Origin: Notolepis coatsorum
Taxonomy: Eukaryota; Chordata; Actinopteri; Aulopiformes; Paralepididae
Direction of reading: 5' to 3'
DNA length: 64,000 bases
Assembly: GCA_963971535.1 (NCBI GenBank)
Contig: OZ020598.1
Coordinates: 87,192,185 to 87,256,184, forward strand
A program made the translations under genes and the position numbers. The notes beneath the pieces were generated by a model, which was given only the letters and a program-made list of their open reading frames with translations, was not told the DNA's origin and ran no database searches. The first letter of the stretch is position 1. Every line of letters starts with the position of its first letter. Below are positions 1 to 11,600 of this stretch, in pieces.

Positions 1-351
1 TAACGTGAACGTGGCATTAGCTGCCTGGTGCGCATGCGCTGTGACACCAACGGCGGAGATGGACGTTCGGTCTGTAAATACCACTCGTCGAGTAACAATG
101 TTTTAAACTGTTTATTAGCAACTCCGAGCTTCCAGACCCCATCGTGAAGCTGTGTTAAACCCATATTGTACGCTGGGTATCTTTGAAATTCAGATCTGAT
201 ATATTTTTGACACACCCCGAGCCCTGCGATCACGCTTGGTTGTTGTTTTCCTGGATGATCCCGATGCGAAAGCCAGTGACTGCGGTCACAAAAGCCCCAG
301 GCTTGCAAACCGAAAGTCACGAAAGGGGCTAAGGCCAGTCAGGAGTTTAAA
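1..351. other. Unassigned non-coding DNA
   Basis: No credible coding frame or recognised repeat is seen here. The stretch is mixed in composition and runs into a LINE-type 3' tail near position 352. Confidence 0.4.
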
Positions 352-508
352 CATGAATGAATGAATTAAAACTTTAATTAACAGATTGCAGAATGGAATG
401 GGTACAATACAGTACGGCTCAATACACACAATTGTTAAGGGGATGCAGACCAGAGAAAGACGTTTGTCTTGTTTACATCAGGGTCCCCCATTTTCAATTC
501 ATAGTGAG
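352..508 (-). mobile_element. LINE 3' tail, short copy
   Basis: Read on the minus strand, this is the 3' end of a LINE family found many times in the window. It runs from a GGGGGACCCTGATG-like block, through GCATCCCCTTAACAATTG and a CCATTCTGCAATCTGTTAA block, to a short ATTC-type tail. Only about 150 bp are present, so it is a heavily 5'-truncated retrocopy. The ORF-bearing relative lies at 3836-4968. Confidence 0.7.
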
Positions 509-782
509 GCCAGTCAGGAGTTTGACATGTAGACTAGTCAGAGTTGGGCTAATGCATGTTGCATCCAACTGTTTGAAAATTATGGAGCTTAGGTAATTGA
601 GCATTGTCGAATGAATGATCATCAGTAGGTACATAGTTAGAAGAATACAGTTAGGTAAAAAATGCCAAAATAGTCCGGCATTCAAAAAAGACAAGTGCCA
701 AGATAACATTAACAAGGAGAAAAGGACAATCATCTGCTCAAAGATATTCGCATTTCAATGTTAAAAGTTTCCTGCCCAGTCC

Positions 783-1215
783 GTGATTGATTGATTGAAA
801 ACTTTATTAACAGATTGCAGAATGGGTACAGTACAGCTCAATACATACAATTGTTAAGGGGATGCAGACCAGAGAAAGACTTTCGTCTTGTTTACATCAG
901 GGTCCCCCATTTTCAATTCATCATAACATGACATGTAGACATGACATACAGATAGACAGTACTGCTACATCTATACATTTATGACATACCAGATTTGCAA
1001 ATACAGTACTGTTTGTGATACGAAAAAAGTCCAGAAAAGAGAGTATATACATTTGACGTAGAAACTGTACATTGGAGGAGGTTGGGGGGAGGGGGACACT
1101 GTACAACTGTACAAGCAAAACTGTACATTGGAATATTGACAAGACCATACTTGGTAATTTACTGTACATTGGAGGGGGTTGCGTTAGGACATTTACAGGG
1201 GCCAGTTTCGAGGTG
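783..1215 (-). mobile_element. LINE 3' UTR and tail, 5'-truncated copy
   Basis: On the minus strand this matches the 3' UTR of the LINE at 4530-4968, including the CTCCAATGTACAGT motifs, the block with CAAATGTATATACTCTC, and the tail ending in CAATCAATCAATC. No RT-coding sequence is left. It is a dead 5'-truncated copy. Confidence 0.75.
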
Positions 1216-1895
1216 CACACACAGTACTAGGCTGGCTAGCACACCACACACAGTAGGCTGGCTAGCTAGGTGCATTTAGCTGTGTTAGCGTGTAGCTCCC
1301 ATCATCCTTTTATAATAATAGGACATGGATAATCTACTTAACATGCATATAACGATAACATTACGACGGCATATAGTTATGGCCACACAACGATGATGTC
1401 TGTAAGCGGCCCAAGCTAAGCTCGCTAGCTAACATGGTTGACTTCCAGCGTTAGCTTTGCACTGAATGCTAACTAGCTTCAGTAGCCGATGTTGCAGGAT
1501 GAGGTAGGCCACAGAAGCCCAAAAATGAGATAAAATACCCCGGAATAAGTTAGCAAATCACACCAGAATTGACCCATATCAGAAATTATTACATGGAATA
1601 CTTACTCCGCGGATTCTACTTCCAGCGACATGGTTATTTATGTCAAAACAGTTGAGGAAAGTACACAGAAAAAGGCAGCGCACACACGCATTAACCACGA
1701 ATGCAAACAAGGAAGAAGTGGGCGGAGAGAAAATACACATTTCAAAATAAAAGTCTGATAAAAAGAAACTAAAAACGTTCGAATGGCTCAGAAGTCGTGG
1801 AATTGCACATTTTAGTGACGTCGAAAATAGTAAGTTGTTATTATGATGAATTATATTTTTGTTTAATTTACCTTCTTACCACGTCAATAGATTGA
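1216..1895. other. Unassigned non-coding DNA
   Basis: AT-rich sequence with no supportable coding frame, RNA gene or named repeat. Confidence 0.4.
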
Positions 1896-2068
1896 CCCAT
1901 TCTGCAATCTGTTAAATAAAGTGTTCATTCATTCATTCATTCATTCATTCATTCATTCATTCATTCATTCATTGAACATTTTATTAACAGATTGCAGAAT
2001 GGGTACAAAAATGCAGACCAGAGAAAGACTTTCATCTTGTTTACATCAGGGTCCCCCATTTTCAATTA
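1896..2068. repeat. Two LINE tails facing tail-to-tail around (ATTC)n
   Basis: A plus-strand LINE tail (CCATTCTGCAATCTGTTAAA then TAAAGTG) runs into about 12 ATTC units. It is followed at once by a minus-strand copy of the same tail and upstream UTR. The result is an inverted repeat with the tetranucleotide array in its centre. It could come from one retrocopy inserting in the tail of another. Confidence 0.7.
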
Positions 2069-2970
2069 ATCATATTGACCAATTAAAGTTGTAATAACTA
2101 TTTTCTGACAGTATTTCCCCACATTTTCAAAACTTCTTATGGCCCCCTACTTACTTACTTACTGTCTATAAAAAGGTCTCTACTCAATCATTCTTGTTTC
2201 ACCAGCTGTTGTTCCACAATTCCCTTTCTTAGCTAAACCTGGCCCCTGCTTTAGTGCGCTATTTTATAAACTGTTAATTTTTTTTAGCTAATCTCCTAAT
2301 TACATCAATATTGTGTTTGTAGGTGAGGTATTTTCCTACCTTGTTTGACAACCAGAAAATGAGAAAGTTGTAATTGTATTGTATTTTAAATCTTGAAATC
2401 TTGTAATCCATGCAATATCTAAAGTCCTAGACATTGCACATCAATCTGAAAGCAACATGAGTTGGCACTTGGTAGTACAAGTTTATTCATTTCATAATCA
2501 ATAACTCTTCTTCTCACTCCCCCTTTCCTTCAATAATATCTTCTCTTGTTACAGTTACACGATAGGCTACTTTATCACATAAAACAAGAGGTTGACAAAA
2601 TATTCTGTGATGGAGAAGCAATAGTTTGCAAAAAGTGAGCGGGATAGTGTTTTTCTTTCCTGAAAGTGAAACCTAATTCTTGCAGGCTATATCTTACAAG
2701 CAACCTTGGCCATAGAATAGAAATACTTTTTTAACCTGATATACGAAATAAGATAAGATAAGACATTCCTTTATTGATGGTATGAGTCTGTGGCTGAACA
2801 TGGTCCTCATGATGTTTTACATAGGTTATTTATTTGGCCTATACATTGTGCAGATTTGGAAAAGCTTTAACAGCTTATAGCCAGTAACTTCGGATGCCAA
2901 TTTATCTAAGATACTTCCATTGACCATTTTTTCATCAGAAATTGATGAAGCTCACTTGGTCTTTTTCAGA
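2069..2970. other. Unassigned AT-rich non-coding DNA
   Basis: No gene seen. A short run of ACTT units lies near 2148-2163. Nothing else is supported. Confidence 0.4.
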
Positions 2971-2974
2971 AACA

Positions 2975-3480
2975 CCCTCACAGTGCTTCTCAGGTAGGCT
3001 ATACTGAAACACCCTCATGGTCTGGGGACCTTCGCCTGCTTCTCAGGTAGGCTATACTGAAACGCCCTCATGGTCTGGGGACCTTCTGCCTGCTTCTCAG
3101 GTAGGCTATACTGAAACGCCCTCATGGTCTGGGGACCTTCTGCCTGCTGCTTCTCAGGTAGGCTATACTGAAACGCCCTCATGGTCTGGGGACCTTCTGC
3201 CTGCTTCTCAGGTAGGCTATACTGAAACGCCCTCATGGTCTGGGGACCTTCTGCCTGCTGCTTCTCAGGTAGGCTATACTGAAACGCCCTCATGGTCTGG
3301 GGACCTTCTGCCTGCTGCTTCTCAGGTAGGCTATACTGAAACACCCTCATGGTCTGGGGACCTTCTGCCTGCTTCTCAGGTAGGCTATACTGAAACGCCC
3401 TCATGGTCTGGGGACCTTCTGCCTGCTGCTTCTCAGGTAGGCTATACTGAAACACCCTCATGGTCTGCATTACTTACCTT
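2975..3480 (+). repeat. Minisatellite, 54/57-bp unit, about 9 copies
   Basis: The unit starts ATGGTCTGGGGACC and ends GAAACGCCCTC. Unit starts fall at 3017, 3070, 3124, 3181, 3235, 3292, 3349, 3403 and 3460. Unit length is 54 bp, or 57 bp when an extra TGC is present; the first unit is 53 bp. Because 54 and 57 are multiples of three, both strands stay open for about 150 codons. Those frames are a by-product of the unit length and I do not call them genes. Confidence 0.95.
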
Positions 3481-3599
3481 TTGATGCTATGATGTTTAGA
3501 TATGATAAGTACAGAAAATACAAGTACCTCAAATATTCCCCTCGCTCAAAACTGTATTTAAGTGTAGTATTTGAGTACACTACTTACTTTATTCAGTAG

Positions 3600-3835
3600 T
3601 GCTTCAGCTGAAACCCGGCCAATTTTCCGCTGTTAAATAATAACAAAACCTAACCTTCTTACTGTATTTTTTTTACTACTATGTACCCTACTACTATGTG
3701 ACTATACTTATACTACTACTTATCATGCTTATATACTCTATACTACTATGCACTCAGAGTTTGTTACTATTTGACGAACAACACCACTGACCCTTAGCTG
3801 CCAGAGAGGTACCTCTCTTGCTGACTTGTTGTTCA
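3600..3835 (+). mobile_element. L2-type LINE 3' region, interrupted
   Basis: This stretch (the TACTACTATGCACTCA motif, then TGCTGACTTGTTGTTC) resembles the 3' end of the L2 copy at 49390-49510. The expected next block, GTAAGTTGCTTTGGATAAAA, is missing here and appears instead at 6443-6500. The L2 tail was therefore split by the LINE that follows. Confidence 0.6.
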
Positions 3836-4968
3836 CCATTCTCTTCGGTTCAAAACAAACTCAGCAAGACCGACGGCTTCTCAGTTACAGTGGGTGACAA
3901 TATTGTCACAAGGAAAGATCAAATTACCTACCTGGGTTCCATCCTAGAGGCTAATCTTTCCTGTGACAAAATGGCATCCAATGTAATAAAAAAAGTCAAC
4001 CAACGAACTCGATTCTTGTACCGGATCTCCTCACTGGTAAACAAGAATACCCTGAAGACTCTGGCAGGAGCACTCATTCAAGGGTACTACGACTATGCTT
4101 GCACCTCATGGTACCAAAGCACCTCAAAGGCACTAAAAACTAAATTACAAACATCAAAACAAACTGGTCAGACTACTGCTTGACCTAACTCCTAGAACCC
4201 ACCTCACCCCTGCCCACTTTGACAACCTAGGATGGCTTAGAGTAGACGACAGAGTACAGCAACTTGCAATGGGCCTGGTCTACAAGATACACTACGCGAC
4301 CAAGGTACCCATGTACATGTCAAAATACTTCCCAAAGGTCAGTGAATACCACAATCACAACACCAGAGGGAGCTCCACAAATCATGTTAAACCCAGATTC
4401 GGCTCAAACAAGGGACTAAACACGTTTCGCAATTATGCCACATCAATGTGGAACGCCCTACCCAAAGCTGTAAAGGAATGTGAATCACTACCCACTTTCA
4501 AAAACACTCTCAAAGAACACCTAATTCGAAACTGGCCCCTGCAAATGTCCTAACCCAACCCCCTCCAATGTACAGTAAATGACCAAGTATGGCTTTGTCA
4601 ATATTCCAATGTACAGTGTACAGTGTCCGTCACCCCACCCCCCCACCCCCACCCACCCAACCCCACCCCACCTACCCAAACTCCTCCAATGTACAGTTTC
4701 TACGTCAAATGTATATACTCTCTTTTCTGGACTCTTTTTGTATAACAAACAGTACTGTATTTGCAAATCTGGTATGTCATAAATGTATAGATGTAGCAGT
4801 ACTGTCTATCTGTATGTCGTGTCACGTGTGTGTCATTGTCATATATGTTATGATGAATTGAAAATGGGGGACCCTGATGTAAACAAGACGAAAGTCTTTC
4901 TCTGGTCTGCATCCCCTTAACAATTGTATGCATTGAGCTGTACTGTACTGTACCCATTCTGCAATCTG
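3836..4968 (+). pseudogene. 5'-truncated CR1/L2-group LINE, C-terminal RT region
   Basis: Two frames give the C-terminal part of a non-LTR retrotransposon ORF2. The first, at about 3836-4183, contains ITYLGSILEANLSCD and RFLYRISSLVNKN. The second, at 4185-4553, contains LGWLRVDDRVQQLAMGLVYK and WNALPKAVKECESLPTFK. They are separated by a frameshift near 4165-4185. The arrangement (LG-box, a YYDYACTSW region, then a WNALP region and a short tail) is usual at the C-terminus of CR1/L2/Rex-type ORF2 proteins. The catalytic YADD core and the endonuclease are absent. A 3' UTR follows from 4554, and the tail is interrupted at TTAA (4969) by a piggyBac-like MITE, resuming at 6418. The element is not functional. 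The exact clade is uncertain. Confidence 0.75.
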
Positions 4969-4972
4969 TTAA

Positions 4973-6413
4973 CACATTGACCGCCAAACACATTGTACGA
5001 CGGGTTTGCTGATCATGCGAATTCCGCCAAGCCACGGCGTACAACGTTATTGAGATCATATTTCATTTTTTCGCCATGGTATTCATAATTCCGCCACCCA
5101 GCCTCTGCTGATAGAGTGGGAGCCTGCACAACCGTGCAACGCTTCAATACCGCCGCCTGGTGGATGATCGGGCGAGTTACAACCGGAAATTGATCTCTGG
5201 TGATCTCGGTGCATCTGGGAAATCCGTCCGGCAGTCACATATTGTTGCGGGACTCTAGACACACATCCGTGTATATGGATCGCTGCCATAATGTGCGGCT
5301 ACGTGGCGTAGTGGGCAAGGCGCTCGCCACGAATGACGGAGACGCTGGGCTTGCCTGTTCGAGCCCAGCGCTCCACATTGCTTTCAGTTTAGCTGGTCGT
5401 TCATACTAATACACATTGGCCGTATTAGGGGGTGGGAAACTGATGGGTGGGGATCAGGGCGTTGTGGACAGCGACTCCTACAGGTCGGTTGGTGCGCCTG
5501 CGCAGTAGAATCAGGAAGTGTCGGGGGCAGCGTGAGCCTCCCACGCGTTACTCCTCGCCACTGAGAGATCGAGCTGCGCAGGTGAAAAGATGCGACTGCT
5601 GTTACCTCAAGTACCGGAGGGGACTTGTGCTATGTATGACTTAGTCCACATTGCAGCCGGCTTGTGGGAGGCAAGAAACAGCGTTTGTGACAGGGGAGGG
5701 TTGAATTGGATGATACGAAATTGGGATGGGAGAAAATATAGAAAATGGGAGAAAAAGTGGATAAAAAAAATGGATCGCTGCCATAACTCAATAATCGATA
5801 TGATTTTGGCGTTTATTGCGCCATACAAACCGGAAATGGATCTAGTCGATCAACGTCAAATAAGTGGGATCTTTTTCCTCCAGTCTCATCGGCGAACGGT
5901 AAGAGGACAGTAACGTTACTTTCAGCTTGATTGTTTATTATTTTCAATGCAAACCGCTCTCATCAATATATCACCCATACTACATAAAGCATTTACTGAC
6001 GATCACAGAATTATAAACGACCCCCCCCCCCTTTCATCCGCGCATGATGAGTCATAACGTTTAGGATCGTATTCAGTTGGACTTTTTAATATAGCGTGTA
6101 TCGCGAATAAACTGCAATCGATAATCTATATTATGCGTTTAGGCCTATAACTAGCGTTCTAGGAATTACTGCAGAAAACGATAAAAACATACTTATATTC
6201 TAGACTGTATTTTCGTATGAATATATGAATGAAAAAGTATAACGTTCCTACATCCTGAACGATAGATAATCGATGTTGAATGGGCCATAGTAATGTCAAT
6301 TTAGCAATACAATTTAAAAAGGTATAGCCCTGCAAAGAAGGTGAACATCTCCATAGGCTTAGACTGGTGGCAGTGATCATACATTGATGGATAGAAGCGT
6401 GGCAGTTAATGTG
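4973..6413 (+). mobile_element. piggyBac-like MITE, flanked by TTAA
   Basis: The element is bounded by TTAA at 4969-4972 and 6414-6417. Its terminal inverted repeats are CACATTGACCGCCA at the left and, read inward from the right, CACATTAACTGCCA. It splits a LINE tail cleanly (CAATCTG|TTAA ... TTAA|TACAGTTTTCAATC), so TTAA is the target duplication. No transposase is encoded. A SINE is inserted at 5292-5769. A diverged inverted copy lies at about 58055-58965. Confidence 0.8.
5292..5769 (+). mobile_element. tRNA-derived SINE with target duplication
   Basis: A 478-bp SINE. The head is tRNA-like, with an A-box-like TGGCGTAGTGGGCAAGG and a B-box-like GTTCGAGCCCA. A long unrelated body follows, then a GGATAAAAAAAA tail. 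The 17-bp duplication ATGGATCGCTGCCATAA occurs at 5275-5291 and 5770-5786, inside the piggyBac-like MITE. A second, very similar copy is at 18965-19437. The parent tRNA and the partner LINE were not identified. Confidence 0.88.
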
Positions 6414-6417
6414 TTAA

Positions 6418-6437
6418 TACAGTTTTCAATCAATCAA
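6418..6437 (+). mobile_element. Remainder of the LINE tail after the MITE
   Basis: A short TACAGTTTTCAATC segment followed by ATCA-type units completes the LINE tail that stops at 4968. Confidence 0.7.
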
Positions 6438-6442
6438 TCAAA

Positions 6443-6500
6443 ACAATTTGTAAGTTGCTTTGGATAAAAGCGTCAGCTAAATGACTACATGTAATTTACC
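6443..6500 (+). mobile_element. Remainder of the L2-type 3' tail
   Basis: GTAAGTTGCTTTGGATAAAA followed by GCGTCAGCTAAATGACT is the common terminal block of teleost L2-type LINEs. It is also seen, slightly changed, at 49508-49560. It completes the L2 remnant at 3600-3835. Confidence 0.65.
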
Positions 6501-6515
6501 TCCTGCTGCAATGAT

Positions 6516-7050
6516 CAGTGGTGGAAAGTAACTTTAAATCTTTTTTGGAAAGTATTTTTACTCAAGTACTGTACTTAAGTACAATTTCGATCTACTTGTA
6601 CTTAACGTGACTATTTTCATTTGAGGGAACTTTATACGTTTACTCCACTACATTTCAAAGGAAATATTGTACTTTAATTACTCCACTACATTTATCTGAA
6701 CCCATCAGTTACTAGTTACTTTGAAGAAAAAGATTTAGCATAGATGGCAAAATGTTTGTAGCCTGACAACTTCAAGAGGGCATAATCAGAGCAGCTTAAC
6801 TGGACCACATACCACTTTAACATAACCTTTAATCAGAGCAGCATAACTGGACCACATACCACTTTAACATAACCTGTAGATGTCAATGGATCGAGGCTTG
6901 AATGCTTAAGTACATTCAATAGCAAATACGGCTCTACTTTGACTTAAGTAGATTTTGAATGGAGGACTTTTACTTGTATCAGAGTACTCATTTATCTGGG
7001 TATTTCTACTTTTACTTAAGTAAAGGAACTGTGTACTTCCTCCATTACTC
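6516..7050 (+). mobile_element. hAT-type MITE
   Basis: Starts CAGTGGTGGAAAGTA and ends with the near-inverse CTTCCTCCATTACTC. It is flanked by the 8-bp duplication GCAATGAT (6508-6515) / GCAATGAA (7051-7058). The interior is rich in ACTCAAGTA/TACTTAAGTA motifs, as in an abundant non-autonomous hAT family of fishes. No transposase is present. Confidence 0.85.
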
Positions 7051-7175
7051 GCAATGAAGTAAATAATCCCCCAAGATACTCGATTCACGTAGCAAACTGG
7101 ATACATGTTAAATTCAGTGATAATTGGTGAGCTGGTAATAAAAGTGAAATATGTTGGTGTTTTTAAAATCAACAT

Positions 7176-8578
7176 TGTAGCTGAGGGGTACAATTCCCTG
7201 ACTGTATTGTTAGATATGATATTTAATACCACTACCTCATGTACTTTAACTTCTGGCCACCCAGTACAAGATATAAGTATGATGAACACTTTCCCACCTG
7301 ATGAAACGAACCAACACAAATGGACCAAATCGAATATTTAATACAGCAAAGGGTGTACACAATATTCACTTAATTACATTTATGATTTGAAATGTTAAGT
7401 ATGCACTTTTATGGCAAATGAGTATTCGTAGGTAAATCAACATTGAATGTCCAATCTCTGGTTGCGCAGGGAGTAAGTATACAACCTGGAATATTTAGGA
7501 AACGATAGCGATAGTACTTAAATGATTATAGCTGGATACACTAAGGGGGGGGGGGGGGGTCCCGCTGGTTGTAAGACAGTAGGAGGGGGGGGTTAGAGAA
7601 GTCGCTGGCGGTATCCCATCTGGCCGACGGTGTCTTGGGAGAATCCAAAGTCTTAGACCCAGTGCCCACAGAACCTCGGGCCGTAGACGAACACAGCTGG
7701 ACCCTCTGTGGAACGGTATCTGCCGGTCCACAACGGAGAGACGTGGTGCGACCTCACGTGTAGAGCGCCGCCTCACCTGTAGTCCTCTCCGGGGGGTAAT
7801 TCCAACACTCGACAGTGTTGGCCTTTATCCATGGAATAATCAAAGCACATAAAGCATAATCCAAGAGCCGTGGAAGGCTCGCCGTCGTCGGGTAGAGTAA
7901 TCCAATATACAGGTCCAGTCGCTCTTGACCCGGAGCTCCTCGGATGCAATCACCACTAGGAGTCTGACCAGCCTGGATAAGCGTCCAGATAACGTCAGGA
8001 ACGATGGGGGTACTGATAACTGTAGAACTCGAACCGAACGATGCACCATACATAAATAGACTATTATTAGCTTAATAGAATACGTCCAACTCGACGGTAT
8101 GGTGCCAAACTATGACCATTCAACTCTTAATCTACACGATATCTCAATGCCTATTCTGGGCCAAGTAGGCCCTACTACACCGCACGTGCTTCGTGGGGAG
8201 GCTTTTGCGTCTGTCACTCTGTTGGAGGGTAAAGAACTGGACTAAAAGAAAGTTCTACTTTACGAGCGTCATATATATATGCGCTATGAACAAATAGTAC
8301 CACACGTATTTCGCCCGGCATATTACTGCGCGGAACCGGGGGTTGCCTCGACATGTTAGGCGGCACGATTGAACTTGAACCTAGGGGTATGGCAACCTGG
8401 CGCCAGGTTCTAGTCCAATGGTAGAATGAAACTATTATGGGCTGTTTAGTAGAAACGGGGATATTCAATGCATATTGTACAAGGAATATACAGGGGATAT
8501 CAAACGATATACAAATACAATTAAATATATATATATAAATAAATATACATATTCGGTTTAATCTGATCCTTCACAACA
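7176..8578 (-). repeat. 3' LTR of the BEL/Pao element
   Basis: On the plus strand the LTR begins TGTAGCTGAGGGG and ends CCTTCACAACA. It is 1403 bp and matches 14875-16276 apart from a G-run length and one base seen by eye. Short open frames inside it are not supported as genes. Confidence 0.95.
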
Positions 8579-8589
8579 GCCGCCCCCTA
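8579..8589 (-). promoter_or_regulatory. Polypurine tract of the BEL/Pao element
   Basis: On the minus strand AGGGGGCGGC directly precedes the 3' LTR. This is the expected position and composition of the primer for plus-strand DNA synthesis. Confidence 0.7.
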
Positions 8590-8670
8590 ATTAGTCCCAC
8601 CTAATTAGCTAAGCAGAGACAGATTAACCGCACTGTCTTCCACTCAAGGTCCGCTGTAAGGTCAGTCAAC

Positions 8671-11600
8671 TCACAAAGTCATAGGGTCATGGTCATCATC
8701 GATAGTATCTGGGAGTCGGGGCAGTTCTATGAGCCTCGCCACGGGCCGTGTGTAGGTGCGCCCTTGGACGAGTACTTCAGCTGCTCGGACCTTGCCATCG
8801 GCACCGGTGATCACTTTGCTTACGCGGCCAGCCGGCCACATAGCTCTGGGGAGTGACTGGTCAACTATCATGACGACTGTTCCTTCTGTCAAATTGTCTC
8901 TCTCTTTTACCCACTTCTGGCGGGTCTGTAGAGACGGTAGGTAGTGAAGTAGGAAGCTGCTCCAAAACTTGTCAGCTAGTACTTGGCTGTACCTCCACAT
9001 TCTTCGGCCGTTCGCTTCTTCAGGCCTGTACATTGTCTGGGGTAGCGCGGGGTCCAGCCGCCCCATTAGGAGTGTGTTGGGGGTGACTGGGTCGACATCT
9101 GCTACATCACTGGAGACGTAACCGAGGGGTTTGGAGTTCAATACTCCCTCGATCTCCGTGAGGACTGTCATTAGGACTTCCTCTGCCACAGTCTGGGCTC
9201 CGAGTACGGCATACAGGGCTGTCTTTATAGAACGTACTTCTCGTTCCCAGGTTCCACCGAAGTGGGGTGCGTTCGGGGGATTAAACTGGAAGTCAACCTG
9301 GGCTGGAGCGAGGTGGGTCTTAAGTTCTGGGCCCATAGCTTGGAAGCTCTCTCTCAGCTCTCTTTCTCCGCCTTTGAAGTTGGTCCCGTGATCAGACAAC
9401 AATGTAGACGGTTGTCCTTTCCGTGATATGAATCTCCGGAAGGCCATAAGGAATGAGTCTGTGCTCATGGTCGGAAGGAGCTCGATATGTATCGCTCTGG
9501 TGGTCATGCATTTGAATACAATACCCCACCGCTTCTCGGTGCCTCTTCCTCTTTTTATATACAACGGGCCAAAACAGTCCATTCGGAGGCGACAGGGGGG
9601 TAGGTCAGCCATCCGTGGTATGCTGGGCTGCGCGCGCCACTTACGGCAGTCTAGACAGGTTCGCTGGAAGCGCCGTACTGCTTCTCTCCCTTGTAATATC
9701 CAATAACGACGTCTGATCTCCGCGAAGACTCTCTCTGCTCCGGCGTGGTGCACATCCTCGTCGTATTTCTTTATGATCAGCTCTGTGACCTTGTGTCGGC
9801 TGTTCAAGACGATCGGGTGCTTAATGTCATCTGGTAGATCGGGGGCTCTCCGCAGGCGACCACCCACTCTGATGAGATTATGTGCGTCACTCTCTGGTGC
9901 CAGGTGAATCAGTCTGCTGTCTGATGGGACGGGGTTTCCTCCCTGTAGACAGTCTAGCTCATCGGGGAACGAGTCTCTCTGGGCTCGTTGTAGTAGAAGA
10001 AGTTCTGCTTCTTCGTAGTCAGCTGCTGACATGTCAGTGGTGGACTGAATCTCTGGGTGGTGCCGCAGGAATGTCCTTTGTTGCGCACTCTCTAGGGTAA
10101 TGCAGTCATCTATGTTCGGGTCTGTTGAGGCGACAGTGCTCAGTCCACAGAACATAGGCTTCTTGTTCTCAGCCTCCTCTCTACTTGCTTCCCTCGGGGT
10201 GGGCGTAGGCCAATCTCCTTCCGGGAGCTGGAGGAATGCTGGTCCGTCACTGTAGATGTTGTGACGGGTTAGGTCATCCAGGGACATTCCCCGGGTGATG
10301 ACGTCAGCTGGGTTGTGTTTGGTATCCACATATCTCCAGCTTGCTTCTTCTGTTAGTTCCTGAATCTCGGTGACTCTGACTCCCACGAAGACTTTGTATC
10401 TGCATGAATCAGACTTAATCCATGTGAGTACTGTCGTGGAATCTGACCACAAGATTGTTCTATGCACCGGAATGGTGAGTTCACGTTGGATTAACGTGGC
10501 TAGATGCGCTCCTGCGAGGGCTGCGCAGAGCTCTAGACGTGGGATAGATTGTTGCTTACGTGGGGCTATCCTTGAGCGGGCCAGTATGAAAGCAGTGTGT
10601 ATCTCTCCTCCCATCTCTTGGGCACGTAAATAAGCAACCGATCCGTAGGCTACTTCGGAGGCATCGCTGAAGACGTGTAGCTCAATCTCGCATGTCTCTG
10701 GCCTCACTGTGGATGGGAAGTAGCTGCGGCGTATGTTGACACCTGGGAGTGAGCGGAGTTCCGTCTCCCACTCTCTCCATGTTGAGGCAAGGTGTGCGGG
10801 TATTGGGTCGTCCCAGCCCTGGTCCTTGTCCCATAGTGCTCGTACAATCATCTTTGCCCTGGTGGTGTAAGGTAGAATACATCCCAGCGGGTCATATTGT
10901 CTGGCGAGTGTTCTGTACACACTCCGTCTGGTGGTCGGTATCGCCGCCGACCTTCCTTGCTCTGGGGCCAAGGGTTTGTGTCTATAGTGGAGCGAGTCTG
11001 TTTTGAAGCGCCAGACTAATCCTAGTGTCATTTCTTGGGCTTCTCCTGGGATTGTCGCCATCCAGGTCTCGCTGCTGGCAGCCTTGTCTGTGGAGGAGAG
11101 GCTGCGCAATACGTGCGGGTCACTGCTGGCCCACTGCCTGAGATCAAAGCCTCCTTTGATTAGGGAGGCGCGTAACTTGATTAGGAGAGCCTCGGCTTCT
11201 TCTTGAGTCGAGACGCTTTGTAGACAGTTGTCTACGTAGAAACTGTTCTTCACACTGTGTTGGACCTCTTCATCTGCTGCTGGGTCCTCTGTGACGTGTT
11301 TCTGTAGTGCAAATGTAGCACAGCACGGGCTACATGTGGTTCCGAAGGGGAGTACTTCCCACTGGTAGATGGATGGGTTCTCATCTCCGATCTTCTCTCT
11401 CCATAGGAACCGTAGCAGAGGCTTGTCCTCCTCTACTAGTCTCACTTGCAAGAACATCCCTTTGATATCCCCGCTTATAGCCACCTTGTCCTGGCGGAAG
11501 CGCAGTAGCACGCCTAGTAGGGAGGGGCCGAGTGTGGGGCCGGGCAAGAGCTCTTTATTCAGATTTTGGGATCCGATCTGGTAGCTGCAGTTAAACACAA

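Noticed and set aside
3015..3484. Long open frames on both strands (151 and 155 codons)
   Set aside because: Both come from a 54/57-bp tandem repeat whose length is a multiple of three; no start context or domain supports a protein.
5299..5385. True tRNA gene
   Set aside because: A- and B-box-like motifs are present but there is no proper cloverleaf, and the segment is the head of a SINE with a target duplication.
7495..8468. Several short frames inside the BEL LTR, repeated at 15217-16166
   Set aside because: They lie in the LTR, are duplicated with it, and show no domain; no evidence of an accessory gene.
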